Origin: Nitrobacter sp051912485
GTDB lineage: Bacteria > Pseudomonadota > Alphaproteobacteria > Rhizobiales > Xanthobacteraceae
Reading direction: 5' to 3'
DNA: 64,000 nucleotides
NCBI RefSeq assembly: GCF_051912485.1
Contig: NZ_CP196822.1
Coordinates: 3,782,001 to 3,846,000, forward strand
The notes under the pieces were generated by a model. The model searched no databases. It had not been told where the DNA came from and saw only the letters and a program-made list of their open reading frames with translations. Positions 28,427 through 37,016 of this stretch are shown here, in pieces; the first letter of the stretch is position 1, and the number at the start of each line of letters is the position of its first letter. Position numbers and translations under genes: made by a program.

Positions 28427-29134
28427 GTGCGGCTCGCGCGCGCGTTTCCAATGTCGTTGGTGGTGGCGCTGACCGCGCTGGCGCTGTCGGGGTGCATGCA
28501 GCAGCCGGCGGCGATGGTGCGCCCGCATAACGAGCTCGACGCGCTGGCCTATGGCGGACGGCTGACCGTTGCACCAGTGCCGGCCTCGCGCCGCGACATG
28601 CGGGTTCGAGCGGCGCGCGCCGCCGCGGCCGCGCCCATTGTCTACGCCGCGGCCCCGCCGCCCGTCATCCACGATCCCGCCTACCGCCTCGATGCCGGCG
28701 ACCGGCTGCGCATTGTGGTCTACGGCCAGGAGGGTCTCACCAACACCTATCTGGTCGATGCCGGCGGCAACATCACCATGCCCCTGATCGGCGCCGTCAC
28801 TGCGCGCGGCCGCACCCCAACCGAACTGTCGGCTGCGATCGCCGCGCGCCTGCGCAACGGCTACATCCGCGAGCCCTATGTCGCCGCCGAGGTCGAGGCC
28901 TATCGGCCGTTCTTCATTCTCGGCGAGGTGGCGGCTCCGGGGCAGTATCCGTTCGTGCCCAACATGACGGTCGAGAGCGCGGTGGCCATCGCCGGCGGCT
29001 TCTCGCCCCGCGCCAAGCGCGACCGCGTCACCGTCACCCACACCGATGCCCGCGGCACCGTTCGCCTCGTCGTGCCCACCGCCACCTTGCTCAGCCCCGG
29101 CGATACCGTCCTCGTCGACGAGCGATGGTTTTGA
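28427..29134 (+). CDS. Polysaccharide export lipoprotein (Wza/poly_export family)
   Basis: 235 residues. The N-terminus carries a lipoprotein signal with lipobox LSGC (about residue 24). It is followed by a poly_export domain (YRLDAGDRLRIVVYGQEGLTNTY) and one SLBB domain (FFILGEVAAPGQYPFVPNM). It is shorter than Wza, with only one SLBB, typical of simple export or secretin-like auxiliary lipoproteins. The start is GTG 28427, with AAGGGACAGG upstream. There are no glycosyltransferase or Wzc genes nearby, so it is an orphan. Confidence 0.88.
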   Translation: MRLARAFPMSLVVALTALALSGCMQQPAAMVRPHNELDALAYGGRLTVAPVPASRRDMRVRAARAAAAAPIVYAAAPPPVIHDPAYRLDAGDRLRIVVYGQEGLTNTYLVDAGGNITMPLIGAVTARGRTPTELSAAIAARLRNGYIREPYVAAEVEAYRPFFILGEVAAPGQYPFVPNMTVESAVAIAGGFSPRAKRDRVTVTHTDARGTVRLVVPTATLLSPGDTVLVDERWF

Positions 29135-29224
29135 GTGTCGTTAAAAGCAAGTTTGTTTTTTGAGATGCGTGGCGAAGAAGGCGAGGCGCAAGTCATCATT
29201 CCCGGATGTCGGCCACCACCATCA

Positions 29225-29584
29225 TTATCGCCACATCCAGTTACGGCCCCAATCGCCCTTCCAGCCTGCGAGACGGCCCCTGCGGAATTGTAGATAGAGC
29301 CGGTCCTTCCGGTTGAAGAAGCCGCTGCCGCCGTAGCTTCGAAACGCCAAAAACACCTCGTCGCCGGAACGACCACTGATGTAATTCAGGGGCACGCCGA
29401 GCGCATCTGCCGCCATGGCTTCGTCCATCCCGAAAGCCAGCGGTGTGTTGTTCGACAGCGTCGCTGTGAAGGGTGGCGAATGCGTCGGACCGCCGGCCGC
29501 TTGCTGCGCGTGTCCCGGCGCGATCCACGTCGCGGAAAACGCAGCAACGCAGATCGAGGCAAAGACGAATGTCCGCTGCTTCAT
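29225..29584 (-). CDS. Small secreted hypothetical protein
   Basis: 119 residues with a clear signal peptide (MKQRTFVFASICVAAFSATWIAPGHAQ, cleavage after HA or AQ). The mature part contains NNTPLAFGMDEAMAADALGV and ends GWKGDWGRNWMWR, rich in Trp and Arg. No family is recognised. It is convergent with the export lipoprotein gene. Confidence 0.7.
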   Translation of the reverse strand: MKQRTFVFASICVAAFSATWIAPGHAQQAAGGPTHSPPFTATLSNNTPLAFGMDEAMAADALGVPLNYISGRSGDEVFLAFRSYGGSGFFNRKDRLYLQFRRGRLAGWKGDWGRNWMWR

Positions 29585-29903
29585 GATGCCGCCTTTGTGC
29601 TTGCTGACACGTCAGCTTAGAGGTCGTCCGCAATCCTGCCGGATTCGATGACCGATCCTAACACATTTGCATTTTAGCTCCCGCGGATGCTTGCAGCCTT
29701 TGCGATGTTCGTCACCGTTTATTTATCTCATCGGGCAGCCGGCCGGTCAGATGGCGGCAACTCCCGGCAATTGCAGAACGTCGCGCGTTCCGTTGAATTG
29801 TCGGCGGGTTGCTACGTAAGCATTAATAATACCCCTTAATCTTCGCGAATCTACTTATCGGCTAAAGTTCGTGCAGCGCCGAACTGCAAGCCGATGAGGA
29901 TCA
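29585..29903. other. Divergent intergenic region
   Basis: About 320 bp; AT-rich around 29815-29860, a probable promoter zone for the HD-GYP gene. No gene seen. Confidence 0.4.
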
Positions 29904-30998
29904 ATGACGACGCTCACAACCGGATCGCGCGCGAGACGCCGCCTGCTCCTGGCGTCCGACAGGAGCGATCGAAGCGGCGACCTCGGAGCCATTCTGCAAC
30001 ACGTCGGCGACGTCGATACCACCTTGACCTCCGAGATTCCGGACGCTCCGGCGGGCCGGTTTGCCGGCATCGTCGTCGACATTAATTTGCGTTCGGCCGA
30101 AAGCGTGTTGGGGGTTCGCGACAAGCTGTGCGCCGAGGCCTACCGATCGGTACCACGGCTGTTCGTTCTTGCGGATGCGCTTCACCATGGGTCGATGCAG
30201 GCTTGGGCGCTCGGCGCCACCGACACAATTTCGCGCCCACTCGACGCGCAAGTCATCCTGCAGCGCATTCGCTCCGCATTTCCGGACGACGGCAACTGTG
30301 ACGCTGCGGCGAACGGCACGGCTCTGAACCGGGGCATTGCCGCGGCTCATGCCGTGCTGGTGAAGATATTCGAGCGGCTTCCGGCCGGTGTTCCACTCGC
30401 ATTCAGCGACGTGCTGGAGGCTGAGCAACAAATTCTGAAGGCCATCAAGAGCTCATCGTTGCGTGAATGGCTGGCCACCGTCGGCCGGCATCACACCCAT
30501 ACTTATCGCCACTGCCTGTTCGTCACAGGCTTCGCCGCCGCGTTCGCGCAGCATCTCGGGATGCGAGAGGACGATCAGCGTCGGCTGGCGCGCGCCGCTT
30601 TGCTGCATGACGTGGGCAAGGCTTTCATCCCCGTTGCGATCCTCGACAAGCCGGGCAAGCTTAGCAGCGAGGAGAGGGACGAAATTCGCCGGCATGCGCG
30701 TCTCGGCTACGAAGCCTTGCTGAAGCAGGGCGGCTTTCCGCCCGAGATGCTCGATGTTGTTCTGCACCATCATGAACTCCTCGACGGCTCGGGATATCCT
30801 GATGGTCTGCGTGGCGATCAGATCAGCGATATTGTGCGCCTGACCACGATCGTGGACATTCATGCCGCGCTGGTCGAGCAGCGGTCCTATCGGCTGCCGT
30901 TCACGCACGCCAAGTCCTTCGCGATGATGGAAGAAATGGGCGGCAAGCTCGATCAGCACTTGTTGCAGGCGTTCCGCCCGGTGGCGCTGGGCTTTTGA
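29904..30998 (+). CDS. HD-GYP domain protein with degenerate receiver (putative c-di-GMP phosphodiesterase)
   Basis: 364 residues. The N-terminal 130 residues have receiver-like topology (FAGIVVDINL, then WALGATDTISRPLD). The C-terminal HD-GYP domain keeps the metal motif LLHDVGKAFIPVAILDKPG and the signature HHHELLDGSGYPDGL. HD-GYP proteins hydrolyse cyclic di-GMP. All diagnostic residues are present, so activity is plausible. The receiver lacks the usual acidic pair near its N-terminus and may not be phosphorylated. No kinase gene is adjacent. Confidence 0.88.
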   Translation: MTTLTTGSRARRRLLLASDRSDRSGDLGAILQHVGDVDTTLTSEIPDAPAGRFAGIVVDINLRSAESVLGVRDKLCAEAYRSVPRLFVLADALHHGSMQAWALGATDTISRPLDAQVILQRIRSAFPDDGNCDAAANGTALNRGIAAAHAVLVKIFERLPAGVPLAFSDVLEAEQQILKAIKSSSLREWLATVGRHHTHTYRHCLFVTGFAAAFAQHLGMREDDQRRLARAALLHDVGKAFIPVAILDKPGKLSSEERDEIRRHARLGYEALLKQGGFPPEMLDVVLHHHELLDGSGYPDGLRGDQISDIVRLTTIVDIHAALVEQRSYRLPFTHAKSFAMMEEMGGKLDQHLLQAFRPVALGF

Positions 30999-31073
30999 TT
31001 GGACGGCGATTTCCGAATCGGCAGGCTGCTGGGCGTTGCCGACGCCCGGTCAATGGGCTAAACGGAATGCCTC

Positions 31074-31150
31074 GCACCCGTAGCTCAGCTGGATAGAGCG
31101 TTGCCCTCCGAAGGCAAAGGTCACACGTTCGAATCGTGTCGGGTGCGCCA
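31074..31150 (+). tRNA. tRNA-Arg (anticodon CCG)
   Basis: A 77-nt cloverleaf: acceptor arms GCACCCG / CGGGTGC, D-loop GCTCAGCTGGATAGAGC, anticodon arm TTGCC-CTCCGAA-GGCAA giving anticodon CCG, T-arm ACACG-TTCGAAT-CGTGT, discriminator G and encoded CCA. It reads the CGG codon. Its 3' half is repeated at 34174-34223, so it was probably an integration target. Confidence 0.95.
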
Positions 31151-31408
31151 GTAATTGTTGGACGCCACATAAGTTTAGACTTGTGCCAACCAATCCGGAC
31201 TCCGCGCCATCTGGACTGAAGCTGATGTCTTCCCCTGCGCGTGCGGCCGTCAATGGTCAGAACTTTGCGCTCATAGCCTGAGAGGCAAGGTTCCGACCAA
31301 GGAACAACGCACGTGTATCCAACGTGCAACAATCGCCGCGGTCGGTTTAAACGGCGACCAGAAGCCGCTAATTGGACTCCCGACATAACACCTTGGGGTA
31401 GGCAATTA

Positions 31409-32014
31409 ATGAAAATTCTGTCTGTGCTGTTCACGGCAACGCTTTTGCTCGCTGGCGTAGGGGCAGGCCATGCGGCGGTTCGGATTGCGGACGACCGGGG
31501 TGGGCAGATCGGGGAGTACCTCTATAGGTACAGCGAACTCCGCGCTTCAGGCCAAATGGTGATGATTGATGGCCTTTGCGCTTCGGCCTGCACCATCCTC
31601 CTCTCAGCAATCTCTCACGACAGGATTTGTGTCACCTCGAACGCGAGGCTTGGGTTTCACGCCGCCTTTGATTTCGCCGGCAATGGCCGAACTGTCACTA
31701 ATCCTGAAGCAACCGAGATGCTCTATTCGGGATATCCCTCGCAAGTACGGCGGTGGATTACAAGGCGCGGGGGTCTTACCTCCAGAATGATCTTCCTTCG
31801 CGGCAAACAGCTACAAGCCATGTATCGCCCGTGCCGACCCGGATATCCAGAGGGCGGCGTGAATATAGCTTCCGGGGAGCGCTATGATCCCTATGCTTGG
31901 GCGGCCACCATAAAAACTAATTTACGTAAGAAATTTGGCGGGGTCCAATATGGCGCGAGGCCGAACTATGCCCTCGTTGAGAGGGTGCAGGCAAGAAGGC
32001 CATCATCAAAATAA
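31409..32014 (+). CDS. Secreted COG3904-like (ClpP/crotonase-fold) hypothetical protein
   Basis: 201 residues with a signal peptide (MKILSVLFTATLLLAGVGAGHA). The segment MIDGLCASACTILLSAI, then ICVTSNARLGFHAAF, matches the serine and histidine surroundings of the small ClpP-like periplasmic family: an Asp-Gly turn, a catalytic-type Ser after CA, and a later His. Enzymatic activity is unproven. ATG 31409 has GGGGTAGG upstream. It is the first gene after the tRNA in the proposed element. Confidence 0.7.
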   Translation: MKILSVLFTATLLLAGVGAGHAAVRIADDRGGQIGEYLYRYSELRASGQMVMIDGLCASACTILLSAISHDRICVTSNARLGFHAAFDFAGNGRTVTNPEATEMLYSGYPSQVRRWITRRGGLTSRMIFLRGKQLQAMYRPCRPGYPEGGVNIASGERYDPYAWAATIKTNLRKKFGGVQYGARPNYALVERVQARRPSSK

Positions 32015-32679
32015 ATGTGGGGCCTCTGACGCCGGTCGTATCATTGATTTCAATGAGCGGACGATGCGCCATTTCGATCCAAGCCTGCGACTGGGACTAA
32101 TAGTTGGCGTGAAAATTACACCACTTCCTGATGACGCTTGGACACCCGGACCAATCGATCGCAGGCGAGAGCGGTTGCTGTAGCATAGCCCTCCTGGACG
32201 GTGGGATCGGCTACGATGCCACATCGGCCGGCTGACCCGTATCGCCTCAACGACGACACAGTCGCAGGCCTCCTCAAGTGTAGTGAGCTGTTGCGGCTTA
32301 GTGTCAACGGCGGAGTGATCGGGAAGCCGCCAAGGTATCGCAGTTGTTATGGCTTCGGCAATGCAACGTCCCCGCTGGGGCTGTCGTGCACCGATGTCTC
32401 CGCTCTTGGGGCCCATCTCGGACATCGCGAGCGTTGGCCCAACACCACCCGCCGGCGGGGTGTGTCCCGATTTTGGAGAGGGTTCCGGATCGGTTGCCGG
32501 ACCTTGATCTAAGTCAACACTAGCCACCAGGGCGGGATGAGAGCCTAGAGCGATGAGACGCACATCCGCGTCGCTGGTGCATGGAAACACATCTCAGATT
32601 TTCCATATCGTGCCGGTGAAGCTTTCGGTCTATCGCGCGACCAGTAAAGGGGGCGAGCAAGTAATAGCGGAGGAAAGCC
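32015..32679. other. Non-coding stretch inside the tRNA-Arg element
   Basis: About 660 bp without a convincing gene. Open frames exist on both strands, but they overlap each other and look compositional. The region may contain degraded intergenic repeat sequence. Confidence 0.4.
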
Positions 32680-33222
32680 ATGAAGCAGATGAGTCCCATG
32701 ACAGCTGTTATTGCAGCCTCGACGTTTGCGTGTGCGGCGCTGCTCTCCTTCGGCTGGTCTGAGCGAGGCGGTGTCTCGCTATCAGTCGAGAACGCCCAGG
32801 CACGGGTCGGTCGTCCGCTGACACCCGTGAGCGTTGCGGGGGTTGCGCGGCGCCAGAACCGGCGGGCTGCGTACGGCTACGGTGCCGGTGCGGTGGGTGC
32901 TGGCCTAGCGGGCGGCGCAATTGGGGCGGCCGCGATAGCGGCCGCATCACCTTATGGGTACTATGGTGGCGGCCCTTATGTAGGCACTGGTTGGGGCAAC
33001 TATGACGGCTATGGTACTAGTGGCTATTATGGCGGCTACGCCAACCGCAGCTACGTCACCGGACGGCCAACGTTGTTTCCGCGCTACTACGGCGGCTATG
33101 GCACACGCGGCTACTACGGCAGTTATGCCGCTGACGGTTATCCTGGCGGCTACTATGCCAACCGTAGCTACGTCACCGAAGGGCCAACATGGTTTCCGCG
33201 CGGCTTTGACGGACGCTGGTGA
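32680..33222 (+). CDS. Secreted Gly/Tyr-rich protein with an internal repeat
   Basis: 180 residues: signal peptide (TAVIAASTFACAALLSF), then an Arg/Ala segment, a glycine-rich hydrophobic stretch (GAGLAGGAIGAAAIAAA), and a Tyr/Gly-rich C-terminal half. Two copies of a unit occur, ANRSYVTGRPTLFPRYYGGY and ANRSYVTEGPTWFPRGF, about 40 residues apart. It is probably exported; the function is unknown. GGAGGAAAGCC lies just upstream of the ATG. Confidence 0.7.
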   Translation: MKQMSPMTAVIAASTFACAALLSFGWSERGGVSLSVENAQARVGRPLTPVSVAGVARRQNRRAAYGYGAGAVGAGLAGGAIGAAAIAAASPYGYYGGGPYVGTGWGNYDGYGTSGYYGGYANRSYVTGRPTLFPRYYGGYGTRGYYGSYAADGYPGGYYANRSYVTEGPTWFPRGFDGRW

Positions 33223-33804
33223 AACGAGGGTGTTCGGAAGTGGTCCGACCCCTGAACGGCTACAGCGGGTGGGGTGAGGCCCGGCACCGTGATTAAGCTT
33301 GACGACGAACTGACGACCCCTGCCTGAGAGCAGATGGGTGATGGTCCGAGGCGGCTCAAGAGCCGCCTCGGAAAGCGCCGTCAGAGTGCGGTCGCCGTCA
33401 ATGCCTAAGTCCGGATTTGGCCCCTCGCGTCAATTCGATGCCTTGCTGCAATTCGGGCGCTTTCGGAGCGAAGCGACGTTAACTGGTCACAGTGATTTAT
33501 GAGTACACACCCTAGCTAGTAAGTCGACAGACAACGTGCCTGTTTCGGCGTCCGCGCGATGGACGGACATTTATCATGAGGTCGTTGAGAGTTCTGTGAA
33601 GTTCAAGACAGACTTTGAGCCACTGCAGCGCAAGCAGCAATTGTCTTGCACGTGGTAACGAGGTCCAATGCCTCGGCTTCGCGGTGCGCGCGGCCTTCTG
33701 CTGCACGAGGATGAGGGCGGTTCACGTGGCGAACCTGTAACGCCCGACCAATTCGCGGCGACCATGGCGGGCATAGCGCCCGCATCGGTGCACCCTAACT
33801 TCCG
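33223..33804. other. Non-coding stretch inside the tRNA-Arg element
   Basis: About 580 bp with no supported gene. It holds the strong palindrome at 33346-33371. Confidence 0.4.
33346..33371. repeat. Perfect 12-bp palindrome with 2-nt loop
   Basis: CCGAGGCGGCTC / GAGCCGCCTCGG separated by AA. No T-run follows on either strand, so a classic terminator is unlikely, but a cruciform or RNA hairpin would be very stable. Confidence 0.6.
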
Positions 33805-34083
33805 CTAACGTGCTCCGGCTGAGGGCTTGAGTCTGATTAGCCAGAACACATCAAAAATCAGCACAATCAATTGCGCGCCGCCAAATATCATAAACGCCAA
33901 ATAGAATTTCGGCGATCCACCACCATAAGCGGAGCCGTAAGCTGCCGCGACCACGACAATCACCGCGCTCACGGCATTGATGGCCACGGCCTTGCCGATC
34001 GAGTCGGGCCATCGCCGGGTAATCAGCCAAACCAATCGTGATATCAAGGACGCCGCCACTAAAGCCCCGACGATAAGAACCAT
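33805..34083 (-). CDS. Small three-helix membrane protein
   Basis: 92 residues with three hydrophobic segments (IVGALVAASLISRLVWLI, AVAINAVSAVIVVVAAAYG and FYLAFMIFGGAQLIVLIF). No known family is recognised. A GGAGG site lies 4 nt upstream of the ATG, which supports real translation. A very long antisense open frame overlaps it and is rejected. Confidence 0.6.
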   Translation of the reverse strand: MVLIVGALVAASLISRLVWLITRRWPDSIGKAVAINAVSAVIVVVAAAYGSAYGGGSPKFYLAFMIFGGAQLIVLIFDVFWLIRLKPSAGAR

Positions 34084-34173
34084 CAATCCTCCGACTTTCG
34101 CTCAGTATTAGCTTACTTCTCGCATCCGGCAATTCCAAGGAATTTTGGGTAACCACCTGCAACAAGTCAAGGA

Positions 34174-34223
34174 TTGCCCTCCGAAGGCAAAGGTCACACG
34201 GTCGAATCGTGGCAGGCTCGCCA
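34174..34223. repeat. Imperfect copy of the tRNA-Arg 3' half (candidate att site)
   Basis: It matches 31101-31150 with five differences, including G for T in the T-loop GTTCGA and changes in the acceptor strand. It lacks the 5' half, so it is not a tRNA gene. It is read as the far attachment site of the decayed element. Confidence 0.7.
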
Positions 34224-34468
34224 TTCCGATATAAACTGCGCACGCTGTGGCGCGAGGCATTCCCTTTCCTGGGATGTTTCCACCCCGGCACGGAGCGATC
34301 TAAAATCGGCCAATGCTCCGTGGGCCAGCTGGCGGGTATCCGCCGTAGCGACCGAACTGTGCTAAGGGTGACATCTGCCGGGGCTAACGCCCGATGCGGC
34401 GGCTCCATAGCCGCATGGCGAGTGCAAATGGCGAGGCAATCGACCGCGATAGCCGTCCGGGGACATTG

Positions 34469-36898
34469 ATGAACGGGGCCGAGGACAACAGCCGATACCG
34501 CCGCAGGGGCCTGTTCGCCAAGTACGTCATGTCGCTCGTCGGCCTGGTTGTGTTCGTCCTCGCGGTCAACGGCGCGCTCGAGATCTGGATCAGCTACAAC
34601 CAGACCAGGACCGCACTCATTCATGCGATGTCGGAGAAAGCCGACGCGACGGCGCACCGCATCGAACAGTCGATGGTGGATCTGGAGCGGCAGGTCAGCT
34701 GGGTCACGCGCGCCAGTGTCGTCACGGTCGAGCAGCGCCGCGCCGACTACGCCGAATTGCTGAATCAGGTTCCGGCCGTCAGTCGGATTTTCCAGCTTGA
34801 CGGGCAAGGACGTGAGCAACTCCGACTGTCGCGCCACTCCGTTTCGTTTGACAGCGGGGCTGACTTCTCCCGTGACGTGAGGTTCACACAGGCCGTCGCG
34901 AAGGGCGTCACATACGCGCCGGTTTTCTTCCGCGAACAACAGCCCTTCATGTCGATCGCCGTCGCTCACGCGGGACGGGACGCCGGGGCTTCCGTGGCGG
35001 AAATCGATCTTCGCTTTCTGTCCGGATATATCGACGATGCGCAAGCCGGCAAGGTCGGCACGGCCTATGTCGTGGATTCGGATGGCATCCTGCTTGCCAG
35101 CTCCGACAAGACCATGCATCCCGGCAAGAACCTGTCGGCGCTGCCACAGCTCGCGGCGTTGCTGAAATCCGGCAACAAGTCGCCCGCATCGGGAGCGAAC
35201 GACGAAGGCCAGGCGGTGCTGACCGCATCGAGCCAGGTTCCCAAGCTCCGCTGGTTCGTGCTGTTCGAACAACCTGCAAGTCAGGCGCTCGCGCCGATCC
35301 ATGATCTTTTGATACGCATCGGCATTCTGGTCGCATTCGGTCTTGCGCTCGCGATCCTCGCCGGCGTGCTTTTGGCACGGCGCATGCTGGTTCCGATCCA
35401 GGCCCTCAACACCGGCGCGCAGCGCCTCGGCGGCGGCAACTTCGAACATCGTATCGACGTCAAGACAGGCGACGAACTGGAGCAGCTTGCCGACCAGTTC
35501 AACAGCATGGCTGGTCAGCTTCACGAGACCTACTCCGATCTCGAACTCAAGGTCAAAGAGCGGACGCGCGATCTGGCGCAATCGGTGAACGAGCTCAAGG
35601 TTCTCGAAGAAGTCGGTCGCGCCGTGGTCTCCTCGCTCGACCTCAATGCTGTGCTCCCCACGGTCGCCACCCGCGCGCTGGAGATCACCAGCGCCGACGC
35701 CGTAATGATCTACGGCTTCGATGCGGAAGGTCGCCGGTTCGATCTCGTCGAGGCCAGCGGCATGGAGAAATCAGCGGTTGGCAACCATCTCATGATCGGC
35801 GCCGACGACAGCTTGCTCGGCGAGGCAGCCGCAAGCGGTCAGCCTCTCGCAATTGCAGACCTTGCATCCGCCGGGGCAAATCCGCTCAACGATGTCGCAA
35901 TCGCGGCTGGATTCCATTCCGTTCTGGTGGTGCCGCTGGTCGATCAGCAAGGCATCCTTGGCTCGCTGATCGTGCTGCGCCGAAGTGCAGGTGCGTTTTC
36001 GCCGAACCTGATTGGGTTGATGCAGACATTTGCGCATCAGGCGGTGCTGGCGATGCGCAACGCAAAGCTGTTTCATGAAGTCGATCAGAAGGGCAAGGAG
36101 CTCGCGACCGCACACGGCATCGTCCAGCAGCAGACCTATCAGCTGCTCAACTGGAACAAATCTCTGGAAGAGCAGGTCGGAAAACAGCTCGGAGAGATCG
36201 AGCGGATCCGGCGGCTCGAACGTTTCCTCGCGCCGCAGGTCGCGCAGCTTGTTGCGTCCGACGGACAGAACTCGCTGCTCGACAGCCATCGCGGCGAAGT
36301 CACCGTCGTGTTCTGCGATCTGCGCGGCTTCACGGCGTTCACCGAAAGCTCGGAACCGGAAGAGGCGATGAACGTGCTGCGGGAATATCACGCAGCGCTC
36401 GGCGAACTGATCTTCAAGTACGAAGGCACACTGGACCGTTACGCCGGCGATGGCATGATGATTCTGTTCAACGCTCCGATCCCGGTTCCGGATCACACCC
36501 CGCGCGCCGTCAGGATGGCCGTCGAAATGCGCGACGCCATTGGGTTGCTGTCGCAGAAATGGCGAAGCCGTGGCCACAGCCTTGGCTTCAGCGTCGGGAT
36601 CGCCGTCGGTTATGCGACGCTCGGCCAGGTTGGCTTCGAGCGCCGGCTTGAGTATGCGGCGATCGGTAGCGTGACCAACCTTGCCTCGCGGCTATGCGAC
36701 GAAGCCAAGGCGGGCCAGATCGTGATCAATCAGCGCGCCTACGGCATGGTGGAACCCCTGGTCGACGCGACGGCGTTGGCACCGCTGATCCTGAAAGGCT
36801 TCCACCATCCGATCGCAGCCGTTGAAATCCATCGTTGGCGGGACCATGCCGAAGGCGGTCCCCCCGCCCAGCGCTCGGCGGCAAGCCGGCCGGCATGA
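34469..36898 (+). CDS. Membrane class III adenylate/guanylate cyclase with sensor, HAMP and GAF domains
   Basis: 809 residues. A membrane helix (about 19-41) is followed by a periplasmic Cache-like sensor, a second helix (about 284-305), HAMP, a coiled coil, GAF (about 390-535), a second coiled coil, and a class III cyclase domain (about 608-790). The metal aspartates are in VTVVFCDLRGFTAF and DRYAGDGMMILF. The base-specifying positions look unusual: Arg where Lys is typical (LDRYAGDG), and Ser where Asp/Thr is typical (AIGSVTNLASRL). ATG 34469 was chosen (GGGGACATTG upstream). It is upstream of the orphan adaptor gene. Confidence 0.9.
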   Translation: MNGAEDNSRYRRRGLFAKYVMSLVGLVVFVLAVNGALEIWISYNQTRTALIHAMSEKADATAHRIEQSMVDLERQVSWVTRASVVTVEQRRADYAELLNQVPAVSRIFQLDGQGREQLRLSRHSVSFDSGADFSRDVRFTQAVAKGVTYAPVFFREQQPFMSIAVAHAGRDAGASVAEIDLRFLSGYIDDAQAGKVGTAYVVDSDGILLASSDKTMHPGKNLSALPQLAALLKSGNKSPASGANDEGQAVLTASSQVPKLRWFVLFEQPASQALAPIHDLLIRIGILVAFGLALAILAGVLLARRMLVPIQALNTGAQRLGGGNFEHRIDVKTGDELEQLADQFNSMAGQLHETYSDLELKVKERTRDLAQSVNELKVLEEVGRAVVSSLDLNAVLPTVATRALEITSADAVMIYGFDAEGRRFDLVEASGMEKSAVGNHLMIGADDSLLGEAAASGQPLAIADLASAGANPLNDVAIAAGFHSVLVVPLVDQQGILGSLIVLRRSAGAFSPNLIGLMQTFAHQAVLAMRNAKLFHEVDQKGKELATAHGIVQQQTYQLLNWNKSLEEQVGKQLGEIERIRRLERFLAPQVAQLVASDGQNSLLDSHRGEVTVVFCDLRGFTAFTESSEPEEAMNVLREYHAALGELIFKYEGTLDRYAGDGMMILFNAPIPVPDHTPRAVRMAVEMRDAIGLLSQKWRSRGHSLGFSVGIAVGYATLGQVGFERRLEYAAIGSVTNLASRLCDEAKAGQIVINQRAYGMVEPLVDATALAPLILKGFHHPIAAVEIHRWRDHAEGGPPAQRSAASRPA

Positions 36899-37016
36899 AC
36901 TGGTCGTCACGTGCGCGCGGATCGCGCAGATTGTTGAATCGCCATCCCGGCTTGATTAGGCTTGCGTTCCATTGATCTTGACGCCGCCGCTGCGATTTTT
37001 CGGAAAGAATCTTTCA

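Larger units (their letters stand above)
31074..34223. mobile_element. Decayed integrated element at tRNA-Arg
   Basis: A 50-nt direct repeat of the tRNA 3' half (31101-31150 and 34174-34223; 45 of 50 identical by eye) encloses about 3 kb. The interval holds three small accessory genes and no integrase. The gene density is lower than outside, with long non-coding stretches. I infer a deletion remnant of a tRNA-targeting island. Confidence 0.6.

Noticed and set aside
32201..32512. Plus-strand 103-codon open frame
   Set aside because: No homology, no signal, and it overlaps the equally poor minus-strand frame.
32006..32590. Minus-strand open frame in the tRNA-Arg element
   Set aside because: No ribosome site, low-complexity composition, and competing frames on both strands.
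34174..34223. Possible second tRNA-Arg gene
   Set aside because: Only the 3' half is present, with mismatches in the T-loop and acceptor; no 5' half precedes it.
33851..35581. 576-codon open frame on the minus strand
   Set aside because: It lies antisense across the cyclase gene and the small membrane gene, which have better motifs and ribosome sites. It contains no domain.
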